Positions 10,650-22,505 of a stretch of 64,000 bases of DNA are shown piece after piece. Location of the stretch: contig JAHLKI010000001.1 of assembly GCA_025602905.1 (NCBI GenBank), positions 2,852,001-2,916,000 on the forward strand, written 5' to 3'. Each line of letters starts with the position of its first letter. Position 1 is the first letter of the stretch. This DNA is from Phlyctochytrium arcticum. Its lineage: Eukaryota; Chytridiomycota; Chytridiomycetes; Chytridiales; Chytridiaceae. Made by a program: the position numbers and the translations under genes. The notes beneath the pieces are model-generated. The model saw only the letters and a list, made by a program, of their open reading frames with translations, ran no database searches and had not been told where the DNA came from.

Positions 10650-11920
10650 TCAATCCCTCGTCAAGTATTTCTTTGCCCAACCCTTGACGTCCACAGCCTT
10701 TTCGGCAGCTGCCCGGCAGTAGGAATCTTTCAGAAGTTCGGAGGGAGGTGGTCGAGACGCTGGATCCTTGATCAAACTACACGACATGAACCATAATGAG
10801 ATGTCTATAATCGATGTGATGCTTAGAAAGGACTTACCAGCGGTTAAGGAACGTTTCAAATTCGGCAGAAAATTGGCCCGGTGGAAGTGTTGGTGTTGGT
10901 TCGTTCACAATGTACTCCAGCAACTCAAACACTGACAAAGGTTTGCCTTCTGGTGGGAATGGAAATTTCCCCAGTGCCAGCTCCAATAGTGTTATACCTA
11001 AACTCCACACGTCGGATTGAACAGAGTATTTTCCTCCTTGTATGCGTTCGGGCTGTGAAAAGAATTCAGTTTGCGAAAATTTCCAAGCATGGTACTTGTG
11101 TACTCACCGACATGTAAGCATTTGTGCCGACAAACGTGTTGGCCACAGAGTTGATTAGCTGCCCGCTGACTCCAAAATCTGCGATCTTTATTTTGCCTTC
11201 GGAATCAAGCAAGATATTACTTGGTTTCACATCTGCGGAAAATGATTAGCAATAGTCGACTCGAGCCTCTCACGCAAAGAATCAAACCTACCCCGATGAA
11301 TGATACGATGCTGAACGTAAAGATAAACGAGACCAGCCAATACCGCATGGGTAACCTTGCCAATGACGTCCTCGGGAATGGACCCAACTTTCTTGTAGAT
11401 AGTATCAAGTGATCCCAAATTCATGTATTCCATGCAAATGCAAATGTCTCCTTCATTTTGAAAGGCTCCGTAAAACGAGACGATATATGGCGAGTTGCAT
11501 TTGTGCATAATTTGCAGTTCGCGTACAATCTGGCGTCGAATGCTGTTCTTGGCTTCAACATGAATAACCTGCGTGATTTTGGAAAGAGTTTCATCAGATA
11601 CGTCCGCATCCTGCAGCTCATGCAAGTGCTATACCGACCTTCCTCGCCATAAATTTATTTGTAGGCTTATGTCGAACGCGGTGAACTGTTCCACCATTGC
11701 CAGCCCCCAACTCTTCTAGTAATTCGATATCCTCATCCTTCAGGTCCAGCTCCGTTTCCTGTGGGAGCGATAGTTCAGCTAGCTGGGGTACTAAGGCACC
11801 AGACGGGGAATCCAGTTCCTGATGTGGCGGAAGGGCATTGAGATTTATTGGCGAGACTCCGAGTCGCAACGGCCGCGGCCGTGGTCGACGGGACGGGGGT
11901 GCAGGAACAGGAGAAGTCAT
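10650..11920 (-). CDS. MAP kinase kinase (Ste7/Fuz7/MEK type)
   Basis: Five exons (11920-11639, 11568-11292, 11232-11108, 11052-10838, 10776-10650) give 341 aa. A dual-specificity kinase that activates a MAP kinase; in fungi this subgroup serves mating/filamentation-type cascades. Visible: Gly loop [10 protein letters not shown], catalytic Lys in MARK (residue 94, codon ends exon 1), HRDVKPSN, ADFGVSG, activation loop with SVANTFVGT (candidate MAP3K phosphosites S and T), [15 protein letters not shown], and the C-lobe ending near WAKKYL. Residues 11-22 ([12 protein letters not shown]) look like a MAPK docking site. The join MARK|VIHVEAK matches MEK1 MARKLIHLEIK, which supports intron 1 even though its donor is the unusual GTCGGT. 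The short N-terminus (about 60 aa before the kinase domain) is MEK-like. Confidence 0.93.
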
Positions 11921-12535
11921 AACAGTATTTCTATGGGGGCGCTTCTGGCAGAGGTGGTTCAGAAGGCGATTGAGTAGCAGGGATGAATGATGTTTCGTGA
12001 TGACACCAGTCGACGGGTGCTGGAGCTGAGTTTTGACGTGTCGTGTACTCGAGAACTTCTGCGAATGAACTTTCAAAAAAAAGACTTCTGGGTAAGCAGG
12101 TATTTGTCCAGGTAGCAATAGCAAGCTGGACTTTTTTTCCAGCACCAAGTTCCACCAACTAGACCAACTTCGCCGAATGCGTCTTGCCAATCCCGATTTC
12201 CGGCGGCGGCGTCTTCCTAAGCCTAAAGGCTTGTCTGATTCCTGAAGGTGTGAATCTGAAATTTTTGAACCGACAAAGTGGGTTCAAAGTGCAAACGAGA
12301 CAAGGAGCAGGCCCCAAATATCTAGCATGCAAATTGCCGATTTCTACCAACTCAACAAACACTGACGACGGACGTACCTTGGCGAGCGATTTGGCAGAAA
12401 CTTGGATGTGTTTCAGATCAAGTGAACCATAGCTGCCGTTTGCGTTGATGCAGGTGGATGAGCTCGAACGGCAACATGAGGGGCAAGATCAGTCATTAAC
12501 AACATAAACTCTATTAAATATCTATCTCTTTACAT
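11921..12535. other. Upstream region of MAP2K gene
   Basis: 615 bp between the MAP2K start and the stop of the ABC transporter (both on the minus strand). Contains only an 82-codon forward open frame with no recognisable family; likely the MAP2K promoter plus the 3' end of the transporter transcript. Confidence 0.55.
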
Positions 12536-15500
12536 CTAAAGTCCATTGGTCTTGGCCGCATTTACTAGTTGCGAAAATTGGGAAGTCTTGTTGGCAACAA
12601 GATCAAGAGGAGGACCATGTTCAATGATGCGGCCACCCTCCATAACAATCACCGCGTTACACCCCATAACGGTGTCAACGCGGTGGGCGATGATGAGCAC
12701 TGTCCGTCCAACGCATTCTGCCTTGAGCAATGATTGTAGCATGGTGTCGGTCCCAGAATCAACAGAGGCCGTTGCTTCATCCAACAGGAGAATGGACGTT
12801 GGACGTAAAAGCGCACGCGCTAGATTGATAAGCTGTTTTTGGCCAACAGAGAATGTATCGCTTCCGTTTGTGGCCATGGTTGCGTCTAGGCCGCCCTGAA
12901 GGCGAGCAACATGGTCCTTGAGATGCACCTTGCTCAAAACTTGCCACAGAACTGCGTCAGAGTGTTGAAGCGATGGGTCCAGGTTGAAGCGAACTGTTTC
13001 GGCAAACAGAGTTGCGTCCTGCGGGATGACAGAAATGATGTTGCGCAAATAATTTGACGGTACGGTTGCAATGTCTACGCCGTCTATTTCAATGCTGCCT
13101 GAATCAGCCTGATCGAGCTCAACCAAGCGAAGGAGGGCAAGAGCAAGGGACGATTTGCCAGCCCCCGTTCGTCCAACAATGCCAAGGGTCTGACCGGCTG
13201 GGATTGTGAGGGACAACGATTGCAAAACTGGCGGGGCTGTTGGGGCATATCGCAAAACAACGTTCTTAAAGTCGATGCGGGGACCTTTGCTGGGCCAAGT
13301 CGGTGATAGCGCTGCTGGATGCTTCCCAACAGGGCTCGTCGCGTCCGGTAGCTCAAGATGCTCCATAATTCTCGCCGCACTGACCAGTTCTCCCTGTAAT
13401 CGCCCGAGTTGGTTCATCATCATCGAGACCTCCTCCACAATTGCCAGGATGGTCGAGATAGCAAGACCCACGCTTGCCGCAGACATGTATTTGACGGAGA
13501 AGACGGCAGTAAGGGAACTCGCAAAGATCAGAAATGCTGAAATGTTCATCAGCCAGAACGCAAACCATCGAGTGGTATAAAAGCTCATCAACATTCCCGC
13601 GTGCTGGGCATCCATGAGCTTTGCGTTGCGGTGAATGGCGGCTTCGCCTAATTGGTACGCTTTGACGCTTGCCAAACCGTCCAGGGTTTCGTCGACGTGA
13701 GACCAAATTCCGGCGGAAGAGGAATACCGGATGCGCGTAAACTGAATCGATGCGGGAATGTACAGATGGTAGAGAATGTAGCAAAAGATCGCAGAAAGAA
13801 CAACGATGACTATGAATGGCGGCGCGCTGACGATCATGGGTAGCACGTTGGTGACAATGCTAATCAAAGCAAAGATCATGTCATACAATGCATCTGGAAG
13901 CCCAACATCCACACCGCCCAGATTTTCACCGAACCTTGTCATGAACTGCCCAACCGGGATTCGCGATAGCACGGGCCATGAAAGACGCGTCAGGACTTTC
14001 TCCAGCAGCGCCGAATGGAGGTTGCGACTGCCCTGTATACTGACTTTGCAAAGGAAGGTTGCACATGCCGTTGTGAAGAGAACAACGTACGCGCAGATGA
14101 GCGCGACGTAGACTCCAAGGTCAAATCCGAGCGATTCTTGACCTTTCTCGCTCCAGTGTCGAAGCCAGAATCGCGAGGCAAGGTTGGCACCCTCTGCAGA
14201 CACCATTGCAATGAAGAACGTTGCAGCCAGTGGGATTGAAGTGTTCTTGACGTAAAAGCTGAGAGCTTTCCAATTCATTGTCATGCCCAAACTTTCATCG
14301 TCCTGCTCTTTCTCATCGTTTGCAACTGTATCCGGTGAATGCGCGTCGCTTGAAAGTTCAGGAATAATGTCTACTTGGTCAATTGTTTTCGCGCTAGTCT
14401 TTTTCGTGTCTTTCTCTTCATCTATGCTCGGCACGATTTCAGCCGAGATTTCTTTAACTGCCCCATGACCTTTCACTTGCGCCCACGTCCCAATTGTCGC
14501 GATTTTTCCTTCTTTCAGTACTACGACCTGATGAGCGTCCTCTACACGCTCAACTGCATGCGTCACCAAAATTCTGGTTGCACCCGCCGTTATACCTCTT
14601 GGCCCCAGTACCTGTGTGTAAAGGTGCTGCGCAACATGGCGGTCGACCGCTGAAAACATATCGTCAAATAGATAGATATCAGCTGGAGCGTAAACCGCAC
14701 GGGCGATGGAGACACGTTGCTTCTGTCCTTCAGAAAGCATGTTCCCGCGTTCACCCGCGTCGGTGGCATCCCCAGAAGGCATGAGCTCAAAATCACGGAC
14801 TAGAGCACACGCAGCCACAACCGCGTCATACCGTTTCCGATCAAAGGGACGGCCCATTAGAATATTGTCGCGTATGGATGCACCCGTGATCCATGCTTTC
14901 TGAGGGACGTAGGCCAGAGAGCCTTGTCGTCGCACCTCTCCCGAAACGAGCTCAAGGTGACCCAGAAGAGCAGCCAGAAGGGAAGACTTGCCGGAACCAA
15001 CTTTGCCAATGACACCAATAAAGTGGCCTGGCAGAACTTGCAAGCTAATGTCACTCAAGACTGCCTGCTTGGTGGTAGGTTCGCCCCAAGAAGTGGGCAA
15101 GAGGGGGGTGGACTCGCTCGCGTCGTCAGATACTGGAGTGTCCCTTGCCCATGACAAGGTTCCGGCGAGCACAGATACGGCACCCTGATCTGATGCGTTC
15201 AGCACATAGTCCATACTCTCTGGCTCGCTCAAAAATTTGACCACGCGTCCCAAACTGGCAAAGGAAACGGCAACAGACGGTAGAATGAACGCTATGGTCC
15301 ACAAACAATCAGCATTCGGGTCGACAGTGTGGCACGGTGACACTTACATAATTGGTACAAGGGACTCTTCAAAAGGGTGAATAACGCGAAAGACACGAAC
15401 ACAGTGTTCACGTCGAGGCCATCAGGACCGGCACCAAAGCGGGCATAAAGGGAGATGGTAGCCGCAAACATGACGACGGGGGGCAAGTTACCGATGACGC

Positions 15501-17289
15501 CAGCCATCGCATCGCCCAGTCGGCTCCGAAAGAGGCAGCCCAATTCGGTCTCGCGGATCTTCATGATTTGTTGCACAAATTGATTTTCCCACGCGTACAT
15601 TTTTATAACTTTGATACTGTTGAGGACTTCAGACTATCAATGGCAGATAAGTGATTTGTGAGAGATCAAAATAGGGCAAAATAACGTACCGTAAGTGATG
15701 TACGCTTGTCCATTTCTGAAAACTTGCGATCCATCCATTCGCCCATGACTTTGGCATTGAGAATGTGGGCAGGTACGAGTAGGATGGTACACACTACGGC
15801 TACAAAGGCAAACCAGCCAAGATGTATCCACAACAAAGCAACAGCAAAGAAGATCTCGAGGATGTGGGCTACAGCGGGTAGTTGCGCAGCAATGAAGCCT
15901 ACTTCCATAGCATCGTTGGAAATGAGATTGGTGACGGTACTGGCGGGGTAGCTACCCCGGACAGAGTTTGACAGGGAAAGACTTTTACGGAAAACAGCAC
16001 TGGAGATGGCATATTTCCAGCGATAGTACAAGCCCCATGAAATATGGCCTTCCCAGATTGTACAGAATGAGGTCAGAATGCCGATAATAAACATGGCAAT
16101 GGCCAGCGTGTAGCCGACATTGGCAGGTTGAGGAGTAGGGCCGTTTTGAGAGGCGACAAAAGTCATGAGGCGGTCAAGTAGAAGGGGTTGAGCAAGTACT
16201 AATGCGACTTTGATGATACTGAGCATCTGAGGTCATTTTGTTAGTCCGACGTTCACTTGTGAAAATCTGCCAAAATTGCTACTTACAATGGATGATCCAA
16301 ACATTTTCCATTCCGATCTGATCAATGCTACCATAAGGACAGGTCCGCTAACGGGTACCTTGCCCAACTTTGGCAATTTGTCGTGCAGACGACCGCTGCA
16401 TGCATCCGTATTGATGTCATTGGGACATGACCAAATATCTTCATTAGTGACTTTTCTTTGGCGAGCGATGCGCAATGTACTCCAAATGTACGAAAATGTG
16501 AGCGTGCCGAGTACTCCCGCTGACTCACGAGGAGTGGGTCCCTGGGGAGCTGCCCAAGTCTCTTCCACGACAAGCCAGAGAAGAACGAGAGCGATTGTGG
16601 TTGCATGGAGGGCAGTCAGTTGATCGATGGGTCTGTCCATCAACCAATAAGTACGCAAGGTAATGCTGGCATACATGGCTTTCCATATGTAGAAAAACAC
16701 GATCGAGGCTCTTGGGGACCGGCCCATCCCCGAGTCTTCTCCACGGAGTACTAGAGCAGTCACTTGAGCGATGGCCTGGATTACAGCGGCATAAAATGCG
16801 CTCTTTGGGAGTCCCAGGCTGATAGCAAAAACAGGTATCGCTGTCAACAGCGCAAGAAGAAGAGACTCCAAAATCTACAGTTCTTCCGTTGAGTATCATA
16901 CACATCATGGCGAAATTTTCAACATACCACCAAAACTTTTGTTCCATTTCTCACATCTTGTTCCAATGCAGCTGATGACGGGGTTTTACGCCAGTGCTTG
17001 CATAGGGCTAACCCGTTAATAATCCCAAAAATGATGAACGGAACCGATCCCAAAAATCTACATCGGCGAATGTGTGAATATAAACAAAGCGCGGAGATGT
17101 CACTTGAGCACACGTACATATCCTCAAAGCAAGTCGTCAGGTCGGCGGAGCGAGCAGCTGAGATCACGGACAGCTAATGTGGCAATCGTTTAGGTCCAAT
17201 GTGTAGTAAAAGTCGAGAGTATCATTCTGGTAGCTTACCCAATCCTCTCCGGTGCCGCAAAACCCGATGCTGCTGGTGTTGTTTATCAT
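12536..17289 (-). CDS. ABCC-type (MRP/Ycf1-like) full ABC transporter
   Basis: Seven exons (17289-17239, 17173-17118, 17057-16928, 16874-16287, 16226-15690, 15633-15348, 15291-12536) give 1,467 aa, the usual length for ABCC proteins with an extra N-terminal membrane domain. Such pumps export glutathione conjugates and other organic anions, commonly at the vacuole or plasma membrane. N-terminal membrane domain starts MINNTSSIGFCGTGEDW; TMD1 contains NSIKVIKMYAWE; NBD1 has Walker A GKVGSGKSS (about residue 645), signature LSEGQ and Walker B YLFDD; NBD2 has GRTGAGKSS (residue 1256), signature FSVGQ, LLLDEATASVD and the H-loop IIAHR. The C-loop of NBD1 is LSEGQ instead of LSGGQ. Substrate cannot be told from sequence. 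Confidence 0.95.
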
Positions 17290-19314
17290 GATGGTCTGCA
17301 TCGCCCAGATACCCTTGAGAAACGTATGGGGTACTAGGATTTCAAAGACCAGTGATGCAGCTCAAACCCTGTTCTATACCCCCTCTGTCTATTTGAATAA
17401 ATATCGAATAAGTGGAGCAGCAAAAATTTCGAGCGGCGGAGCCAGAGCGGTCCAGATTTGTGGTGCTTGCTTGTGGTGGGGAAATGTCAAATGTGGTTAA
17501 ACAAGTGGTTTGAAAGTGACATTATGACATTCATGCTCAGAACCTCACACATCCGACCAGAACCTAACGCAAATGCCATGGGTGGGCCAACCTTGCTGAG
17601 GACGGGACAATGCTCCGAGTTGGCCAGGCATAGGATCATCTTTTGAGCGCTCAATAAATGCCAAATGACGCGGGGACAAAGACATCTCTGCCCAAGCAAT
17701 CGGACAACAAGTATCATGATTGACGGAGATAGTTGGCCCATCGGCAAGCACAGGAAATCCAAAAACCTAAAAATTGGAGGTACTTCTCGTACTACCTTTT
17801 GTAGCGTGCAAAAATCTATCAAATTATCATATGAAAATCTCTTGTATCGACGACCAAGGTATGCAGAATTGAAACGCTGAAACAAGTGTTCATCATTTGG
17901 CGTGATTTTTAAACTTAGTTTACGTGCATCCTGCCCCGGCCCCGCCCTGGGGAAAAGTAAAATTCTCCCGAAAGTCCACGTCCATATAAAAACATAGGAG
18001 CCTGAAAGTTGAAACGCGTCCCACTCGACAAAAAAAAGTTCAAGGTGCCCCGGCGTTATAGCCAGAGGCTGAAGAATCAGATCATCTTCTTTTCTTCTTT
18101 GCATCCCGAGTATAATCAGTGCGTTCTTAAAATTTGCGACAGCCGTTGGGACAAACTTAACCATAAAACGTTCAGCAAGTTCAAATGAATTAAGGTTGAG
18201 CTGCAACTTAACTTTCACTTAGATGCCCCATCCCAATTTTGATTAGCCTTACTCTAAAATGAAATAAGATGATATTTGTGTCAAACTATAACTTACACCA
18301 AATTTAAGATAGATCGCACATCTCTTCTTATTTTTCATCTGAGATTTCCGGTTTCATTCATGGGCAACAAGGTTGTTGCGGGAATCCAGCGGGATTCAAC
18401 AAGCAGGACAATAATCCATACTTTTTACAATGGGAGATGAAGCCGGAGATGAGATCTGAAATCCCTTGGGAAGGCGAGAAAGTGTGAAAGTCACATTCCC
18501 TGCCCTGAATCCTAGCATCCCGCCATGAAATACCAAAGCTGTTGCACCATTGTCGTACGCTGCTCCATACCCACGCGAGCTGACATCGCCTGCAGCAGTG
18601 CAGCCTGCTGCCCTCGTGCCTGAAGGAACGCCCATCACAACTCCCGTCTTTTTACGATCAGAACTTTGTGGCTGGAGCCTGGAAATAATATCTTCAGAGG
18701 GTAAGTGTGCCGCGGGAGGACAACTTGGTCTTGACGTCAATTTATGCGACCAGAAAGATGCTCGCGTGCCATTTTCCAAAGGGCCCGACAAAAAAAAAGT
18801 TATGGTAGGGAAAGAGTGCAACAGTGGTGCTGGTGGACATGTGAGCAGGACTTTCTTGCCACGAGATTTTCGATTATCATTTTCCCGTACTAAAAAACTG
18901 GCCATTGTGATATTGCCCAACCCAACGTCGTGGGGGTTTGGCCGACGGGCCGTTTGTTTGCATGCAGCGTACTCGAGTAAAACACTCGTAACTCGACGGT
19001 GCCAGGGCATGGCCCAACTTAATGACAGTTTTGAACGCTGGGGCAACCCGACGCGTTCGATCTCGAGCAGTTTCTGCGCTGAGACGTTTCAAGACGCGAC
19101 TTTCTCGGCGACTTCTCGCGTTCGGGCAGGTCCTAGTCGACATATGAAATTAGAAGGGCATTCTGAGAGACGCATATCCAGATTAGCATTTTGAGACATG
19201 GTTGAATGTAATCTTTCCCTTTTGCGAAACCTCCATGTCAGGGATATTTCAGCGCCCTTGCCGAGGGCTGAAACTAAAAGATGCAACATCTCCCGCCCTT
19301 TCAATAGTCCCTCG

Positions 19315-19337
19315 GCCAGCCAGCCAGCCAGCCAGCC
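19315..19337 (+). repeat. GCCA tetranucleotide tandem repeat
   Basis: Five perfect GCCA units plus a partial one, about 410 bp upstream of the GH55 start codon and 130 bp upstream of its TATA box. A short microsatellite that could vary in length between strains. Confidence 0.9.
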
Positions 19338-19463
19338 CGTGAGTACGTACCCCGACGCCGTACCACCCTGATCCGTGTCGGCAACGACAGTTTTCCGGAA
19401 ACCGGTCAAAAACCCCAACCCAGGTTGTTGCTGTTGCCTTTGGGTTCCCGCAGCGCGTTTGGG

Positions 19464-19471
19464 TATAAATA
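19464..19471 (+). promoter_or_regulatory. TATA box of the GH55 glucanase gene
   Basis: TATAAATA within a G-rich context (GGG before, GGGG after), 275 bp upstream of the proposed start codon at 19746. The spacing implies a 5' leader of about 240 nt. A canonical TATA box suits an inducible or highly expressed secreted enzyme. Confidence 0.65.
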
Positions 19472-19745
19472 GGGGGACATCCCGAAACGCATCGACGAAA
19501 CATTCAAAGCATTCGTTCATCCCAGAACGGACTCCCTCCTCATAAATCCTTGGTCCATCGTCCGCCCTCCCGTGTATTCTCTGAATATATAGATTCGGGT
19601 TCGCAAAACACACCAAGTTGATCTTGGAGTATACGCGCACACGCGGCATAGAGGACCATATAGAACCTAGATCTCTTTCTCGGTCGACCACCACATAGAC
19701 TGGATAGAATATATACCTCATCAACAACAACGACAACACATCATC

Positions 19746-22196
19746 ATGCCCTCTCACCAATCAAGCAGCATGTCTAGCAAGGTAAATAGGGGTTGAACAG
19801 ATTTCCCACATGTCGCGATGACTGACTCGATGCATTTTCAGGGTCTCCTTGCAGTGACACTCGTTGCCGTCCTCGCAGTCTTGACGCCGTCTACCAATGC
19901 CACAACTGCTTCTCGCCGGATGAGAATGTCAGACATTGAAACCATTGAACGCCGTCAAGCCAACTCGGAATGGTGGCAAGCGGGTATCAAGCATCAAGGC
20001 ATTGCCGCCCACAACGATAATCCAACCGGCTACAAAGTCTTCCGTAACGTCAAGGACTACGGTGCCAAGGGCGACGGATCCACTGATGATACCGAGGCCA
20101 TTCAGAAAGCGATTGCGGATGGCAACCGATGCGGCGGGAACGGATGCGACTCGTCTACTATTACCCCGGCGTTCGTCTACATTCCTCCTGGTACCTACAA
20201 AGTCTCCAAAGCCATCAACGTTCACTGGTACTCGCAAATCGTCGGTGACCCCATCAACCGTCCCATCCTCAAGGGAGCACCCAACTTTAGCGGCATGGCA
20301 CTGCTGGACGCCGACCCCAGTGTGAATGGTGTCTCGTGGTACGTCAACCAAAACAGTTTCTTCCGATCCGTCCGCAACATTGTCCTCGACACCACCGACG
20401 TCGCTAACGGCAACCCCACCGGCTTACATTGGCAAGTCTCCCAGGCCACCTCCCTCGTCAACGTCCGGTTTGTGCAAGGACCCAAAGGTCAGGGCATCTA
20501 CATGGAAAACGGATCGGGCGGGTTCATGTCGGATTTGGAATTCATTGGCGGCAAGTTTGGTGCTTATATGGGCAACCAGCAGTTCATGAGCCGCAATTTG
20601 ACCTTTTCGGGTTGTGAGACGGGAATTGGCATGTCTTGGAACTGGCACTGGACGTTCCAAGGGCTCAACATTGACAACTGTAAAGTCGGAATTGATATTG
20701 CCAGTGCGGAGAACAACGTTGGTAGCATCATTGTCTTGGACTCCAAGTTTTCCAACACGGGAATTGCCGTCAAGAGCGGCCGCAAGGCTACCGGCAACAC
20801 TCCCACCGCCGTCAACTCGGTTGTCCTCGACAATGTTGAACTGAACAATGTGCAGACTGCTGTCGGTGATGGTAGTTCTGCTATTCTAGCTGGTGGATCC
20901 AAGACGATTGATTTGTGGGGCCAAGGACGCCAGTATGACAAATCTGGTGCTGGTACCGATGTTCAAGGTGATCTCAAGCGGGCGTTCCCCAAACCCAAGG
21001 CTCTTTTGGACCAAAAGGGTCGTATCCTCCAACGCTCCCGCCCTCTTTACACCGATCTCAAGCCCGCCCAAATCATCTCTGTCCGCGATCAGGGCGCCAA
21101 GGGTGACGGCAAGACGGACGACACGGCAGCCATCCAGAAAATCTTCCAGACCTACGGCGGCAAGACTGACAACCTCATCTACTTTGACCACGGCACGTAC
21201 TTGATTGCCGACACGGTTCAAATCCCCGTCAACACGCGCGTCATGGGCGAGATCTGGTCTGTTATTTCTGCTAGTGGTCCCGCGTTCCAGGATGCTAACA
21301 AGCCCAAGGCCGTCTTCCGCGTCGGCGAGCCTGGCCAGACGGGTATTGTCGAAATGTCCGAGTTACTCTTCCAAACCAAGGGTGCTCAACCCGGTGCCGT
21401 CCTCCTCGAATGGAACTCGCGTGACCCCGAGAACCAACAAGGTGCCAACGGAATGTGGGATGTCTTTTTCCGAGTCGGTGGTGGAGGCGGTAGTGACATG
21501 GGTCCCGATGTCTGCCCCGGTACCAGCACCACCAAACCCTCCGACGACAAAAAGTGCATGGGCTCCTTCCTCCACTTGCATCTGACCAAGCAAGCCTCCG
21601 CCTACATCGAAAACTCATGGGCCTGGACGGCCGATCACCACCTCGACAAAGTCTTTAACCAAGTCACCGTCTACAACGGTCGTGGCATCCTCAACGAAGC
21701 CAGCCAAGGTCCCGTCTGGATGTACGCCGCCGCCGCCGAGCACAACGTCTTTTACCAGTACCAATTGAACGGGGCCAAAAATGTCTTTATGGGCATGATC
21801 CAGTCCGAGGCACCCTACTACCAATCCATCCCCAAGGCTCCAGCCCCTTACACCCCTCTCCCCGACTGGTCCGACCCCGACTACAAGAACTGCAACGGCG
21901 ACAAGAACTGCGCAAAGTCATGGGGAATGCGAGTCATCAATTCGAGCGATGTGATGATTTACGGAGCGGGTCTCTATTCCTTTTTCGAAAATTACAGTAC
22001 TGATTGCGTCAAGGAAGGAAACGGTATCTGCTCTGACCACGCCCTCGAGATTCTCAAATCCAAAAACATTGCTTTCTACAATTACAACACGGTCAGCACC
22101 AAGAACATGGTTGACCTCGATGGCAAGAGCATGGCGCCCTTTACCGAAAACCGCAACAAGTTTTGCTCTACCATAGCTCATCTCTCCATCTCTTAG
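19746..22196 (+). CDS. Secreted GH55 exo-beta-1,3-glucanase-like enzyme
   Basis: Exons 19746-19781 and 19842-22196 (intron 60 nt, phase 0, acceptor TTTTCAG) give 796 aa. GH55 enzymes hydrolyse beta-1,3-glucan (laminarin, cell-wall glucan) from chain ends, outside the cell. The spliced N-terminus ends in a signal peptide (GLLAVTLVAVLAVLTPSTNA). Two pectate-lyase-like beta-helix modules typical of GH55 start with near-duplicate motifs: VKDYGAKGDGSTDDTEAIQK near residue 70 and VRDQGAKGDGKTDDTAAIQK near residue 420. WYSQIVGDP and VGEPGQTG also fit the family. Codons are strongly biased to C-ending forms, unlike neighbours, which suggests high expression. Without splicing, an in-frame ATG at 19818 would give a less convincing N-terminus. 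Exact substrate is inferred from the family. Confidence 0.92.
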
Positions 22197-22505
22197 CCTA
22201 TATAGAACCTCTTTTCCCCTTACTTTCTTTTTAGTTTTTGTTACATAGAACTTGTTCTTTTTGGTTATAATACACATTGATCGATGCCATCAACTCCAAC
22301 ATCGGACATCCTGTACTGATTTTCGCTCTTTGCTCGCATTCTGATGGCCTTTGTCACATTCAATTTTGCAAAGCAGAAATTGCTCCTCGCACATCCATTT
22401 TTCCTCCGAAAAAGTGTCCCGGTCAACACCGCCCTTGGCCTCACGTCTTTCGGCGTCGGGAAATAAATCATATTTAATCAACAAACCAAACAGAATCTCT
22501 ATAAC
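22197..22505. other. Convergent intergenic region
   Basis: 309 bp between the GH55 stop and the stop of the next minus-strand gene. T-rich immediately after the GH55 stop; no further feature seen. Confidence 0.6.

Larger units (their letters stand above)
17290..19745. other. Long gene-free stretch between divergent genes
   Basis: 2.46 kb between the ABCC start (-) and the GH55 start (+). Four unusually long open frames lie here (about 243, 216 and 223 codons on minus, 214 on plus). None starts at ATG, and they overlap one another and the GH55 promoter. None resembles a family I know. The right end carries a TATA box and a GCCA tandem repeat (separate entries). Best treated as regulatory or intergenic DNA pending transcript data. 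Confidence 0.5.

Noticed and set aside
18550..19194. 214-codon plus-strand frame as a gene
   Set aside because: No ATG, overlaps equally long antisense frames and resembles no family; kept only as a finding.
19089..19760. 223-codon minus-strand frame across the GH55 promoter
   Set aside because: Starts at TTG, covers the TATA box and leader of the GH55 gene, and includes repeat-encoded Leu-Ala-Gly-Trp runs.
19818..19841. ATG at 19818 as start of the GH55 gene
   Set aside because: It lies within a GTAAAT...TTTTCAG intron; the spliced upstream exon gives a better N-terminus and signal peptide.
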